Of a stretch of DNA of 55,724 bases, positions 25,025 to 33,608 are shown piece after piece. The notes below the pieces were generated by a model, which did not search any database, was not told where the DNA came from, and saw nothing but the letters and a program-made list of their open reading frames with translations. A program made the position numbers and the translations under genes. This DNA comes from Prevotellaceae bacterium (GTDB taxonomy: Bacteria; Bacteroidota; Bacteroidia; Bacteroidales; Paludibacteraceae), in NCBI GenBank assembly GCA_031271815.1, contig JAISVA010000029.1:1-55724 (forward strand). The letters are read 5' to 3'. Each line of letters begins with the position of its first letter. Within the stretch, counting starts at the first letter, position 1.

Positions 25025-25426
25025 TTATACTTTTTTCAGCTCTTCTACCGTAATCCGGAGAGCCTCCGCGTATTGTTGCAATACCTCTTCGCTCAATGCG
25101 TCAAACGCACCGGGTTCAAGGTGTTTCTTTATGTTTCGCCTGGAAATCCCGGTATAGCCGGAGAGCAAACCGATTTCCATTAAGTTTTTCTCCATATAGT
25201 ATGCCAGCGGACTGATTTCCCGAGCCAGCACCTGTGCACGGATTTTTTCGCATTCCTCGCCGACGGTATCCCAGGTGAGGTCGAGCGCGGCATTTTTTAC
25301 CTCCCAGCCGTCGCTGATAACCGATTGATAATTACCGTTTTTATCAATGCCGTAAATGACATCGCGGACAACCGTGTCTTTGAAATATCCTAAATCCTGC
25401 GGAACATCTTCTATCTTCATATTCAA
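25025..25426 (-). CDS. Small cluster protein with HTH-like C-terminus
   Basis: A 133-residue soluble protein of unknown function. The N-terminal half (DVPQDLGYFKDTVVRDVIYG, then KNGNYQSVISDGWEVKNAAL) is not recognised. The last ~50 residues resemble a Cro/C1-type helix-turn-helix in pattern (IGLLSGYTGISRRNIKKHL ... LQQYAEALRITVEELKKV). The gene is tightly packed between darB (four-base gap) and the BtrH-like gene (three-base gap), so it is made in fixed proportion to them. It may be a regulator of the cluster or an adaptor protein whose helices only mimic the motif. Confidence 0.7.
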   Translation of the reverse strand: MNMKIEDVPQDLGYFKDTVVRDVIYGIDKNGNYQSVISDGWEVKNAALDLTWDTVGEECEKIRAQVLAREISPLAYYMEKNLMEIGLLSGYTGISRRNIKKHLEPGAFDALSEEVLQQYAEALRITVEELKKV

Positions 25427-25430
25427 TATT

Positions 25431-26573
25431 TTAACAAACCGTAAGCATACAGTAGCAATAGGAGAAACGGGCGCTTTCGGGAACCATTATCAGGATCTTC
25501 TCGCCTTTTTTCAGCTTGCCCGAACGCATCAGTTCTTCCAGCATCACAAATGCGGACGCCGAACCGATATTCCCGACGTTCGGCAGATTCAGAAACCATT
25601 TCCTGTCGGGAATGGCAAAATCGATTTTTTCAAATTCCAGCTTGATCTGTTCTTTGAAAAACATGGAGGAGATGTGGGGCAGGAACCAGTCAATATCACC
25701 GGAAGTGAAATTCCGCTTTGCCGCGAGACGCTTTAATAGCTGTCCGCCAAACGGAACGATGTACCCGGCAAGAAGTCGCGTATCCTGTTTCAATGAAAAT
25801 ATGGATTTTGTCAGCCATTCTTCTTCGGAAAACGAGGAAAAACCATCCAATGTGCCGTCCTCCCGCTTTTCGCTGCCGGCATACATGCAAGTTTCAATTT
25901 CATTGGCAAAAGAGGCTAATTCAATCCAGTCTATCCGCAAGGAAATCCCATTTCCGGCGGGTTTATCCTGCAATAAGAGAGCTGCGGCGCCGTCCGAAAG
26001 CATCCAGCGTAAAAACTCCTTTTCAAAGGCGAGCATCGGTTTTTCTTCCAACAGCGCTAAGTTTTCCGCTTCTTTCCGGAAATTCCGCGCGGTCATCCAC
26101 GCCGACATCCGTTCCGAACCCGTACAAACGGCGTTTTGTGCGTTTCCCGTCAGAATCGACATATAGATATACTTCAGTGCGTGCATACCCGAACAGCAGG
26201 TTCCGGCGAAGGAAACCACCTCCGTATTTCTTTTACTTCCCAATTCCCCGTGCACCATCACGCCGTGCGAAGGGATGAGCTGCTCCTGCGAGGAGGTTCC
26301 GCAGGCAATCACGTCAATGTCTTCCAGGGTAACCTCTTCATCCAATAATCCTTTAACGGCATTTACTGTAATTTGCACGTTGGTGTGCGTGGTGTTTCCC
26401 GCTTTATCCAGTGCATAATAACGCCTTTTTATTCCATTCTTTCCCAAAATAACACGTTTAGCTAACGACGATTTTTCGTTAATCACGCCCAGGTACTGTT
26501 CCATATCTTTGTTCGGAACCGGGTTGTTCGGAAAAAATGCCGCCGCTTTTGTTATATAAACAAATTCATTCAT
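25431..26573 (-). CDS. darB: DarB-like ketosynthase (KAS III family)
   Basis: A 380-residue FabH/KAS III-type enzyme. Features: an N-terminal VYITKAAAFFPNNPVPN, the GIKRRYYALDKAG segment typical of flexirubin-cluster members, the nucleophile Cys in FAGTCCSGMHALKY (about C127), the His in WFLPHISSMFF and the Asn in NVGNIGSASAF. In dialkylresorcinol pathways DarB condenses two acyl chains to form the diketone that becomes the resorcinol ring. DarA follows 33 bases upstream in transcription order. The symbol is used in the sense of this family; activity is inferred. Confidence 0.87.
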   Translation of the reverse strand: MNEFVYITKAAAFFPNNPVPNKDMEQYLGVINEKSSLAKRVILGKNGIKRRYYALDKAGNTTHTNVQITVNAVKGLLDEEVTLEDIDVIACGTSSQEQLIPSHGVMVHGELGSKRNTEVVSFAGTCCSGMHALKYIYMSILTGNAQNAVCTGSERMSAWMTARNFRKEAENLALLEEKPMLAFEKEFLRWMLSDGAAALLLQDKPAGNGISLRIDWIELASFANEIETCMYAGSEKREDGTLDGFSSFSEEEWLTKSIFSLKQDTRLLAGYIVPFGGQLLKRLAAKRNFTSGDIDWFLPHISSMFFKEQIKLEFEKIDFAIPDRKWFLNLPNVGNIGSASAFVMLEELMRSGKLKKGEKILIMVPESARFSYCYCMLTVC

Positions 26574-26606
26574 TAGTGCTTAAGATCTAAAATAGTAAAT
26601 CACAAT

Positions 26607-27551
26607 TTACTGTATTTTCATATTATTATTCCAGTTCAATTCGTAACACATCTCGCGCCGGTTTTTTTTGATAGACGTCAGGCGCAACGGGTAAGTGAGG
26701 TAAAAAACCGCTATTCCAACCGGTGATGCAACATACAGCACAAAAAACAGGTAGTAGCAAAACAACCGGATACGCAACTCTCTGCGTTTATCCTGATACC
26801 CGCCTTTTTTCCGTATGAATTTTGCCCAGATACCTAACATGCGATGACCCGTTTTTTCGAGAAAAGTCACGCCGGGTTTATATTTTACGGCGTGTGCCTG
26901 CATTAATTTTTCCTGTAAACCGCTCCATTCGCTGTTCGCTAATGTTTCGTTCAGAATCGTTCCGAAACGCGATGCGGCTTTTATATCTTCGTCCGAAACA
27001 CCGGCGGCAGGCAACCGGCGCGATGCGGCTTTTTGATTATTGAAAAGCCAGCGGACAATGGTTAGCACGCTGACTAAATTCGGCGCCCAATCCTGTAAAA
27101 CAATGTGTCCGACGTAATTTCCGCCGGCTTCGTAAATGTATTTCCGTATTTTCCGTTGTGTCATTACCCACATATTGCGGCATCCGGAAATGTTCACGAT
27201 ATTTTTTTCTTTCAGATACGCCTTTATTTTCCCGTCCTGAAAAAAAGCGTGCAGCGGAAGCGATGGCGACAGGTACCACGGCTGTCCGGAGATAATGACC
27301 AAATCGGCGCCGGCTACGTCCGTCAAGTCCATTTCCTTAATTTTGCAGGTCGGAATGCCAAGCCGCGATTCGGGAAAAGCCTCGAAAAACGTCCGGCACG
27401 TCCAAGGAAACGGGAACGGAGTTTCGGGCTCAATCGCTTTGTAAATAATCTCGTTTTCTCCGTTTTCAAGCGGAATACAAATATTGCGGGCGATATCTAA
27501 GGCTTGACCACTCTGCGTATAATAGAATATGACTATTGTTTTTTTATTCAA
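26607..27551 (-). CDS. darA: DarA-like dialkylresorcinol condensing enzyme
   Basis: A 314-residue protein with a flavodoxin-like start (KTIVIFYYTQSGQALDIARNI, the phosphate-binding loop of an FMN fold). It continues with ADLVIISGQPWYLSPSLPLHAFF and NIVNISGCRNMW and has a hydrophobic stretch near the C-terminus (about 262-292, LFCYYLFFVLYVASPVGIAVF), so it is probably membrane-associated. Bacteroidota proteins of this shape next to DarB are annotated as the dialkylresorcinol condensing/cyclising enzyme DarA. The flavin-fold reading suggests a redox or aromatisation step, which is an inference. Confidence 0.75.
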   Translation of the reverse strand: MNKKTIVIFYYTQSGQALDIARNICIPLENGENEIIYKAIEPETPFPFPWTCRTFFEAFPESRLGIPTCKIKEMDLTDVAGADLVIISGQPWYLSPSLPLHAFFQDGKIKAYLKEKNIVNISGCRNMWVMTQRKIRKYIYEAGGNYVGHIVLQDWAPNLVSVLTIVRWLFNNQKAASRRLPAAGVSDEDIKAASRFGTILNETLANSEWSGLQEKLMQAHAVKYKPGVTFLEKTGHRMLGIWAKFIRKKGGYQDKRRELRIRLFCYYLFFVLYVASPVGIAVFYLTYPLRLTSIKKNRREMCYELNWNNNMKIQ

Positions 27552-27566
27552 TTTTTAATTTTTATA

Positions 27567-28217
27567 TTACTGCTCAATCCTGTCCAACTGCATCCTCAAC
27601 CTTATTTTCGGATGATGCATCACGATCTGTTCGGGAAAGCCGTTGGTATAATTTTGATAATTCAAATTCAGCAAGGTGATGCAACCGGGCATTTCTACCT
27701 TTTGCAGCTGTTTTTCAGCTGCGTTTGTCAAAAAATAACCTTTTCCGTCTGTTGTTTTTATTTTGTAGCCGATGGTTGCCTTTTTTCCATGATATACCTT
27801 TGCGTCAAAATGCGACGGTATATTGTACAAAAATAGTGTTTTTAAATCTTTTTTCAGTAAATTTAAGACTGCTTTTTTGTCCATTTGTTCCATAATGCGG
27901 TTTACTTTGAAGTCGGTTTCGTTAAATTCAAAGTCAAAAACCGTCATCCCGAAAAGAGTTGTGAAGATAGCGCGCTGGGTTTTTCCACCCTCCTGTTTTA
28001 CGATGAGAAGCCCGGTAAGATTTGTTTCTTTATAATCTATCTGCATATTAAACATACGAACAGGATCCTCTGTCTTGAAAACCGGGAAGAGTTCCTGTTT
28101 GGAAATATTTTTTTTTGTGCCTGCATACTCCATTCCGGAAAAGAATTTGGGAGAACAGCCGTTGAGAAAAAAGGCGAAGAGTATTATGGTTAGAATTTTA
28201 TGTGCGTTGAGTGTCAT
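27567..28217 (-). CDS. Cluster lipoprotein, possibly LolB-like
   Basis: A 216-residue lipoprotein: signal ILTIILFAFFLNGC with the lipobox Cys at about 21. The mature part is beta-rich (NLTGLLIVKQEGGKTQRAIF, TVFDFEFNETDFKVNRI), resembling the half-barrel of LolA/LolB-type lipid carriers in its alternation, although similarity is below what can be claimed by eye. Its place directly after a LolA homologue (seven-base gap) supports a role receiving lipid at the outer membrane. Confidence 0.65.
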   Translation of the reverse strand: MTLNAHKILTIILFAFFLNGCSPKFFSGMEYAGTKKNISKQELFPVFKTEDPVRMFNMQIDYKETNLTGLLIVKQEGGKTQRAIFTTLFGMTVFDFEFNETDFKVNRIMEQMDKKAVLNLLKKDLKTLFLYNIPSHFDAKVYHGKKATIGYKIKTTDGKGYFLTNAAEKQLQKVEMPGCITLLNLNYQNYTNGFPEQIVMHHPKIRLRMQLDRIEQ

Positions 28218-28224
28218 TTCAAGT

Positions 28225-28896
28225 TTATTTTATGCTAAACCGGCTTGCAGGAATATCCGCATTTAATTTTTTGTTTGAAAATTGGTATTCGGTATAATCC
28301 TTGTCTTTTGCCTTTTTGTCTTTCGATGCTTCTACCATTCGCATACGCGTTACGGACAGGTCGCTTTTTTCCAAATAAATATTTACTTCGTCTATGATTG
28401 CTTTTGCACCGTCGCTTAGCGGAAATATTTTTACTAAATGCTCTTTTGCATCCTGGTAGTATTCCAATTTATAATTACTGCCCATTGCCTGCAAATTTCC
28501 GGTCATACAGGCTGAAATCACCTCTTTCATTTCTTTCATCAATCCGTTGGAAGCGATGTCAAATACGTTTGTTTTACCGTTGGAAACCATTTTGATTTTG
28601 GAACCGTTGATAACGATTTGATACTTCACCGGCGTGGTGTAGTCCAAACTCACCTTATCGTTTTTTTGGTAGTAGAATTTTCCGGTTGAGGCTATATCTC
28701 CCGCCATTGCGGCGATGTGCTTCAACTGCATGAAATCGCTTTCGATCGTATTTACCTTTTGCGCCTCGGCTGCCATTTTCTTTTTGAAAGCATTTACCTC
28801 GCTTTCGGTCATCGGTTTCATTTCGCCTTGGGCAAATATCGAAAAAATCCCGGTACACAGTACGAACACGAATGCGCTTATCCTTTTCATAATCAT
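28225..28896 (-). CDS. LolA-like outer-membrane lipid carrier
   Basis: A 223-residue periplasmic protein: signal peptide to about residue 22 (FVLCTGIFSIFAQG), then a LolA fold with KVNTIESDFMQLKHI, GKFYYQKNDKVSLDYTTPVKYQIVINGSK, and DEVNIYLEKSDLSVTRMRM. Aryl-polyene and flexirubin clusters carry a dedicated LolA paralogue beside the general one, thought to carry the pigment lipid to the outer membrane. An ATG two codons in (28890) may be the true start. It sits between the deacetylase and the lipoprotein gene. Confidence 0.87.
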   Translation of the reverse strand: MIMKRISAFVFVLCTGIFSIFAQGEMKPMTESEVNAFKKKMAAEAQKVNTIESDFMQLKHIAAMAGDIASTGKFYYQKNDKVSLDYTTPVKYQIVINGSKIKMVSNGKTNVFDIASNGLMKEMKEVISACMTGNLQAMGSNYKLEYYQDAKEHLVKIFPLSDGAKAIIDEVNIYLEKSDLSVTRMRMVEASKDKKAKDKDYTEYQFSNKKLNADIPASRFSIK

Positions 28897-28906
28897 TAAT
28901 TTATTA

Positions 28907-29602
28907 TTAAACAGTTATATTAAATAATTTATCTACTCTTTTGACCGTATAATTGTTTTCCGACAAATAGGTCAATATCTTTTCCAGTACGTGTGCCGAA
29001 TAAGGCAAACGGTCATGAAGTAATATGACTGAACCTGGACGAATTCGTTTAATGACGCGTCCGACAATTTTATCAACTTTTCCGGTAGTGGTATCCAGCG
29101 AGCGGATATTCCATCCGATTGTGTAATAGTCAAACGATTTCAACGCCTTCCTTACCAGCGGATTGGTAATGCCGAAAGGAGGACGGAAAAACCTTACCGG
29201 CTGATGTGTAACAGCTGTTATTGCATCTTCGCAGCGCTGTATATCGGCGATCATCTTTTTTGCTCCGGATATTGGGAACGAATGGATGTGCAAATAGGAA
29301 TGATTCCCGATTAAATGACCTTCGGTGAACATTCTTTCTATCAGTTCCGGATTTTTTTCCGTTTCACTGCCGATACAAAAAAACGCAGCTTCGATGTTCC
29401 GCTGTTTCAGTAAATCCAGGATTCTGGGCGTGTATTTGGCATCCGGTCCGTCGTCGAATGTCAGAGCTACCTCTTTTTCAGCCGTATTTTTTTTGCAATA
29501 TGCTTTTACATACACACCGGAAGATATGCTGTAAGAAGCGTAAAAGAAAAACGCGAGCAAAAACAGGATAAGAATTACTGCGGATATGGATAAAAAAAGC
29601 AT
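28907..29602 (-). CDS. Polysaccharide deacetylase (NodB domain)
   Basis: A 231-residue protein with one N-terminal membrane anchor (about 2-24). The NodB motifs are intact: VALTFDDGPDAKYT (motif 1 Asp pair), HLIGNHSYLH (motif 2 His metal ligands), FFRPPFGI (motif 3) and VILLHD (motif 5 His). It would remove N- or O-acetyl groups from a sugar polymer or glycolipid, facing the periplasm. It is the first gene of the pigment cluster and is led by a strong promoter at 29627-29658. Members of this family occur in Bacteroidota flexirubin-type clusters. Confidence 0.92.
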   Translation of the reverse strand: MLFLSISAVILILFLLAFFFYASYSISSGVYVKAYCKKNTAEKEVALTFDDGPDAKYTPRILDLLKQRNIEAAFFCIGSETEKNPELIERMFTEGHLIGNHSYLHIHSFPISGAKKMIADIQRCEDAITAVTHQPVRFFRPPFGITNPLVRKALKSFDYYTIGWNIRSLDTTTGKVDKIVGRVIKRIRPGSVILLHDRLPYSAHVLEKILTYLSENNYTVKRVDKLFNITV

Positions 29603-29626
29603 ATATTGTTATCACTCAAATAGCTA

Positions 29627-29658
29627 CAAAGATACAACTCTTTTTCTTTTCATACAAA
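29627..29658 (-). promoter_or_regulatory. Promoter of the dialkylresorcinol-type cluster
   Basis: TATCTTTG (-7, 29627-29634) and TTTG (-33, 29655-29658) on the minus strand are separated by 20 bases, the best full match to the Bacteroidota promoter consensus in the window. Transcription would start near 29620, about 18 bases before the deacetylase ATG, and the close gene spacing suggests it serves the genes down to the BtrH-like gene at least. Confidence 0.7.
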
Positions 29659-29778
29659 AAATGGAAATGGTGATTTTACCTTAAAAATTAAGCATATTCT
29701 GCGCCGAACAAAATCCGTCTCCGTTATGTTTTTTTTTAAAACAATAAATTAAATATTTTACTTTAAAATTTGAAAGTT

Positions 29779-30273
29779 ATGATTAACGCAAACATGCTAA
29801 CCGAATTAAACAGACAGGTTAATGCCGAATTATGGTCGGGTTATTTGTATTTGTCAATGTCTTATGATATGGACAATAAGGGATATGAAGGGATTGCCTC
29901 GTGGTTTGCAGCGCAAGCAGCCGAAGAATTTGAGCACGCTACCCGCTTTATGAAATTCATCGGAGAGATGGACGGAAAAGTGAATTTGATGCCGATTGAA
30001 GAGGTTCGTCAGGAATGGAATTCGCCGAAAGACGCTTTCGAAGATGCATTGATGCACGAAAAGGTCGTTACCGGAAAGATTTACAAGTTGATGGATATGG
30101 CAATCGAACAGAAAGATTATGCGACGCAAAGCATGTTGAAATGGTTTGTTGATGAACAGGTGGAAGAAGAAGAGACCCCGCGCAGGATCCTGGAAAAATT
30201 GAAAAAAATCGAGAATCATCCTGCCGCTTTACTGGCGCTGGACAAACAGCTTGGAAAACGCGAAGATGACTGA
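29779..30273 (+). CDS. ftn: Ferritin
   Basis: About 164 residues from the ATG at 29779 (MINANMLTELNRQVNAELWS); an in-frame TTG lies three codons upstream. Ferroxidase ligands are visible: E18 (NAELWSGYLYLSMSYDM), the EFEHATRFMKF motif (E and H at about 51-54), EQKDY, and EQVEEEETPRRIL (Glu cluster). It is a non-haem bacterial ferritin forming 24-subunit shells that oxidise and store iron. It is a single gene, divergent from the pigment cluster, with a 175-bp shared AT-rich upstream region. Confidence 0.95.
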   Translation: MINANMLTELNRQVNAELWSGYLYLSMSYDMDNKGYEGIASWFAAQAAEEFEHATRFMKFIGEMDGKVNLMPIEEVRQEWNSPKDAFEDALMHEKVVTGKIYKLMDMAIEQKDYATQSMLKWFVDEQVEEEETPRRILEKLKKIENHPAALLALDKQLGKREDD

Positions 30274-30440
30274 TTTTTGAATTAAACACGAATAAATCGT
30301 GAAAATCGAAAACGGATAGGGAAGGCATAAGGAAAAATCCGTACAGGTTGAAAAACTTTGATGAACGCGATGATTTTATGCAATGGGCGTAAATGGTTTA
30401 ATATCATTATTCCCATTGCATTTTTATGAACTATTTTTTG

Positions 30441-30448
30441 TATTTTTG
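30441..30448 (+). promoter_or_regulatory. lysS promoter -7 element
   Basis: TATTTTTG fits TAnnTTTG. Transcription would begin near 30455, about 40 bases before the lysS ATG. Confidence 0.5.
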
Positions 30449-30493
30449 CCGGGATTGAAAATAAAATAGAATTTTTTCGGAAAAATTATTCAG

Positions 30494-32221
30494 ATGAGTG
30501 TATTAGAATTAAGCGAACAGGAAATCCTGAGACGTGAAAGTTTGGAAGAATTGCGCAAAATGGGTATCGAACCCTATCCCGCTGCAGAGTACGTAGTAAC
30601 GGATTATTCTCAAAACATAAAAAAAGAATTTTCGGACGGGGCTGAACGAAAAAACGTAACCATTGCCGGACGTATTATGAGCCGTCGGATTATGGGAAAA
30701 GCCTCTTTCATTGAATTGCAGGATAGCGAAGGTCGTGTCCAGGTATATATTTCGCGCGATGATTTGTGTCCGGGCGAAGATAAGGAAATGTACAATACAG
30801 TTTTCAAGCGCCTGTTGGACATTGGCGATTTTATCGGCGTCAAAGGATATGTTTTCCGCACGCAAATGGGCGAAATTTCGGTTCATGCATCCGAACTGAC
30901 CCTGTTGAGCAAGTCGCTGAAGCCGCTTCCGATTGTGAAGTATAAAGACGGCGTGGCTTACGATTCTTTCGATAATCCGGAACTTCGTTACCGCCAGCGT
31001 TACGTCGATTTGGTGGTCAACGACGGGATCAAAGATATTTTCCTGAAACGGACGAAAGTTTTCAACACGATGCGCGATTTTTTTAATAAACGCGGATACG
31101 TGGAAGTCGATACGCCGGTGTTACAGGCAATTCCGGGAGGAGCATCCGCACGTCCGTTTATCACGCATCACAATGCACTGGATATTCCTTTCTATTTGCG
31201 CATTGCCAACGAACTTTATTTGAAGCGACTGATTGTAGGCGGTTTCGAGGGAGTATATGAATTTTCGCGCAACTTCCGCAACGAAGGAATGGACAGGACG
31301 CACAATCCGGAATTTACGGCGATGGAGATTTATGTTTCCTACAAGGATTATAACTGGATGATGGATTTCACCGAAGAAATGATCGAAACCATTTGCCTTG
31401 CCGTAAACGAAACGGCCGAAGTGCAAGTCGGCGAAAACACAATCAGCTTTAAACGCCCGTTCAAGCGCATCTCAATGATTGACGCCATCAGGGAACATAC
31501 CGGCGTTGATATTAACGGAATGACGGAAGAGCAACTCCGCGAAACCTGCCGTAAACTGGGTGTGGAAGTCGATGAAACGATGGGTAAAGGCAAAATGATT
31601 GATGAGATTTTCGGTGAGAAATGCGAGAAGTTTTACATTCAGCCGACTTTTATTACCGATTACCCGATCGAAATGTCGCCGCTGTGCAAAAGGCACCGTA
31701 CAAATCCGGAACTGACCGAGCGCTTTGAGTTGATGGTAAACGGTAAAGAGCTGGCAAATGCTTATTCCGAACTGAACGACCCGATTGACCAGCGCGAACG
31801 TTTTGAGGAGCAGCTTCGCCTTTCGGAAAAGGGAGACGATGAGGCAATGTACATTGATAACGATTTTATCCGCGCCCTGGAGTATGGTATGCCGCCAACT
31901 TCGGGAATGGGAATCGGCATGGACCGCCTTGTGATGTTGATGACTAATCAGCCTGCTATTCAGGAAGTTTTGTTATTCCCGCAAATGCGTCCGGAAAAAG
32001 CGCAACTCAAAGATCCCGATTCGAAGTACATCGAAACAGGCATTCCTGCCGAATGGATTGAGGTTGTACAAAAAGCAGGTTTCTTAACGGTTGACTCGCT
32101 GAAAGGGGTTAATCCGAATAAGTTTCACCAGGATATTTGCGGGTTGAATAAGAAATTCAAAATGGAATTGACAAATCCCACCAAAGAAGAAGTTGCAAAA
32201 TGGATCATGCTCTGTCAATAA
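30494..32221 (+). CDS. lysS: Lysyl-tRNA synthetase, class II
   Basis: A 575-residue class IIb synthetase charging tRNA-Lys. An N-terminal OB-fold anticodon-binding domain (about 50-150: VTIAGRIMSRRIMGKASFIE) precedes the catalytic domain with motif 1 (KRTKVFNTMRDFFNKRGYVEV), motif 2 (FRNEGMDRTHNPEFTAMEIY) and motif 3 (GMGIGMDRLVMLM). It has a C-terminal extension of about 70 residues (PAEWIEVVQKAGFLTVDSL), a normal feature of Bacteroidota LysS. A hairpin of CACGAAAG units follows, then gpsA. Confidence 0.97.
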   Translation: MSVLELSEQEILRRESLEELRKMGIEPYPAAEYVVTDYSQNIKKEFSDGAERKNVTIAGRIMSRRIMGKASFIELQDSEGRVQVYISRDDLCPGEDKEMYNTVFKRLLDIGDFIGVKGYVFRTQMGEISVHASELTLLSKSLKPLPIVKYKDGVAYDSFDNPELRYRQRYVDLVVNDGIKDIFLKRTKVFNTMRDFFNKRGYVEVDTPVLQAIPGGASARPFITHHNALDIPFYLRIANELYLKRLIVGGFEGVYEFSRNFRNEGMDRTHNPEFTAMEIYVSYKDYNWMMDFTEEMIETICLAVNETAEVQVGENTISFKRPFKRISMIDAIREHTGVDINGMTEEQLRETCRKLGVEVDETMGKGKMIDEIFGEKCEKFYIQPTFITDYPIEMSPLCKRHRTNPELTERFELMVNGKELANAYSELNDPIDQRERFEEQLRLSEKGDDEAMYIDNDFIRALEYGMPPTSGMGIGMDRLVMLMTNQPAIQEVLLFPQMRPEKAQLKDPDSKYIETGIPAEWIEVVQKAGFLTVDSLKGVNPNKFHQDICGLNKKFKMELTNPTKEEVAKWIMLCQ

Positions 32222-32229
32222 TAAAATTA

Positions 32230-32298
32230 GCGCAAAAGCGCGAAAGCACGAAAGCACGAAATGGTTTTATTCGTGCCTTCGTGTCTTCGCGCTTTCGC
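32230..32298. repeat. Hairpin repeat of GAAAGCACGAAAGCACG units
   Basis: The left arm 32230-32260 (contains GCGCGAAAGCACGAAAGCAC) pairs with the right arm 32270-32298 (TTCGTGCCTTCGTGTCTTCG, continuing GCGCTTTCGC) around a 9-nt loop, with few mismatches. It lies between lysS and gpsA, is of the short-period type, and could end or stabilise the lysS message. Confidence 0.75.
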
Positions 32299-32315
32299 AT
32301 CTTTTAACTATAGTT

Positions 32316-33314
32316 ATGAAAAAGGAACCCAAAATAGCCATCATCGGAGGCGGTAGCTGGGCAACCGCACTCGCAAAGATTTGTACGGTCAACCCCGCGC
32401 GCTCCATTAACTGGTATATACGTAAGGACGAACAGATAGAAGCGTTTAAACAAACCGGGCACAACCCGTTTTATCTGAGCAGCGTTCAGTTTGACGTAAG
32501 CCGCATCTCTTTTTCTTCCGATATAAACGAGTCGGTAAAAAATTCGGACATCCTGATTCTGGCAACGCCTTCGCCTTTCCTGAAGGGACATTTGGAAAAG
32601 CTGAAATGCAGTTTGGACGGTAAATATATCGTTTCAGCCATTAAAGGGATCGTTCCGGACGAAAACCTGATTGTTTCGGAGTATTTCCGTCAGATATACC
32701 ATCAGCCGAATGAAAACCTGATGGTGCTTGCGGGTCCGTGCCACGCCGAAGAAGTGGCGATGGAACGACTTTCGTACCTGACCGTCGGCTGTCAGTCGCG
32801 CGAAAATGCACGGATGCTGGGTAATATGATGGCGTGTAACTTTGTAAAAGTCTCTTTCAACGAAGATGTGTTTGGACTTGAATACGCTTCTGTGTTGAAA
32901 AATGTCTATTCGATTGCTGCCGGGATTTGCCACGGGTTGAAATATGGCGACAACTTTCAAGCCGTCTTGATTTCCAACGCTATTCAGGAGGTAAACCGTT
33001 TTCTGAATACCGTAAAATCGGCACAAAGAAATATCAACGAATCAGCCTATCTGGGTGATTTATTAGTAACTGCTTATTCCAAATACAGCCGCAACCGGAC
33101 TTTCGGCACAATGATCGGGAAAGGCTATTCCGTCAAAACCGCCCAACTGGAAATGGAAATGATTGCCGAAGGATATTATGCCGCCAAGTGTATCAAGGAA
33201 ATCAACCGGCAATACCTGGTGAGTATGCCGATATTGGATGCGGTTTATAATATATTGTATGAGCGGATTTCGCCGCCGATAGAGATAAAAGTGCTGACGG
33301 AGAATTTGAGGTAA
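32316..33314 (+). CDS. gpsA: Glycerol-3-phosphate dehydrogenase [NAD(P)+]
   Basis: About 332 residues from the ATG at 32316 (MKKEPKIAIIGGGSWATALAK); the longer open frame reaches back through the hairpin into lysS and is not real. The Rossmann loop GGGSWATA, the substrate-binding LAGPCHAEEVAMERLSY, the catalytic lysine in YASVLKNVYSIAAGICHGL and DLLVTAYSKYSRNRTFG identify the enzyme. It makes sn-glycerol 3-phosphate from dihydroxyacetone phosphate for phospholipid synthesis. Confidence 0.96.
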   Translation: MKKEPKIAIIGGGSWATALAKICTVNPARSINWYIRKDEQIEAFKQTGHNPFYLSSVQFDVSRISFSSDINESVKNSDILILATPSPFLKGHLEKLKCSLDGKYIVSAIKGIVPDENLIVSEYFRQIYHQPNENLMVLAGPCHAEEVAMERLSYLTVGCQSRENARMLGNMMACNFVKVSFNEDVFGLEYASVLKNVYSIAAGICHGLKYGDNFQAVLISNAIQEVNRFLNTVKSAQRNINESAYLGDLLVTAYSKYSRNRTFGTMIGKGYSVKTAQLEMEMIAEGYYAAKCIKEINRQYLVSMPILDAVYNILYERISPPIEIKVLTENLR

Positions 33315-33449
33315 TAAATCAAGGCGCATTCCGCATGATTCCACAAATTTGACATTAGTGATAATAGTAAGGGATAATCAAAACAAAAAATACCACTCTT
33401 TAATTTGTTGATGGCTCTGTTGCAGTTCCTTTGCCGGTAAAAAGGGAAT

Positions 33450-33602
33450 GAGGCTGTCTCCAAAAGTCTTTTTGAACGCAGATGACACGGATGAATGCTG
33501 ATTTTTATGTCGCTGATAATTAGCTGTATATTAAATCTCCATTCAGTTGTTATCTATGAATCCGTGTTATCTGTGTCATCCGTGTTCTTTTAGGACAGCT
33601 TC
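33450..33602. repeat. Dispersed GAGGCTGTC-ended repeat, copy B
   Basis: The 153-bp element starts GAGGCTGTCTCCAAAAG and ends CTTTTAGGACAGCTTC, giving imperfect terminal inverted repeats. Its interior carries ACGGATGAC/TCCGTGTTATC unit pairs around AGCGACATAAAAATCAGC. It matches the reverse complement of copy A (1101-1252) along nearly its whole length. It fills the 3' side of the 294-bp gap between gpsA and the convergent fumarase gene. Confidence 0.75.
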
Positions 33603-33608
33603 ATTCGA

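Noticed and set aside
25516-26166. Long open frame opposite to darB (216 codons)
   Set aside because: It lies fully within the antisense of a conserved enzyme and is a by-product of its codon use.
32193-32315. N-terminal extension of GpsA
   Set aside because: It overlaps the lysS end and the hairpin repeat; the Rossmann fold begins at the ATG at 32316.
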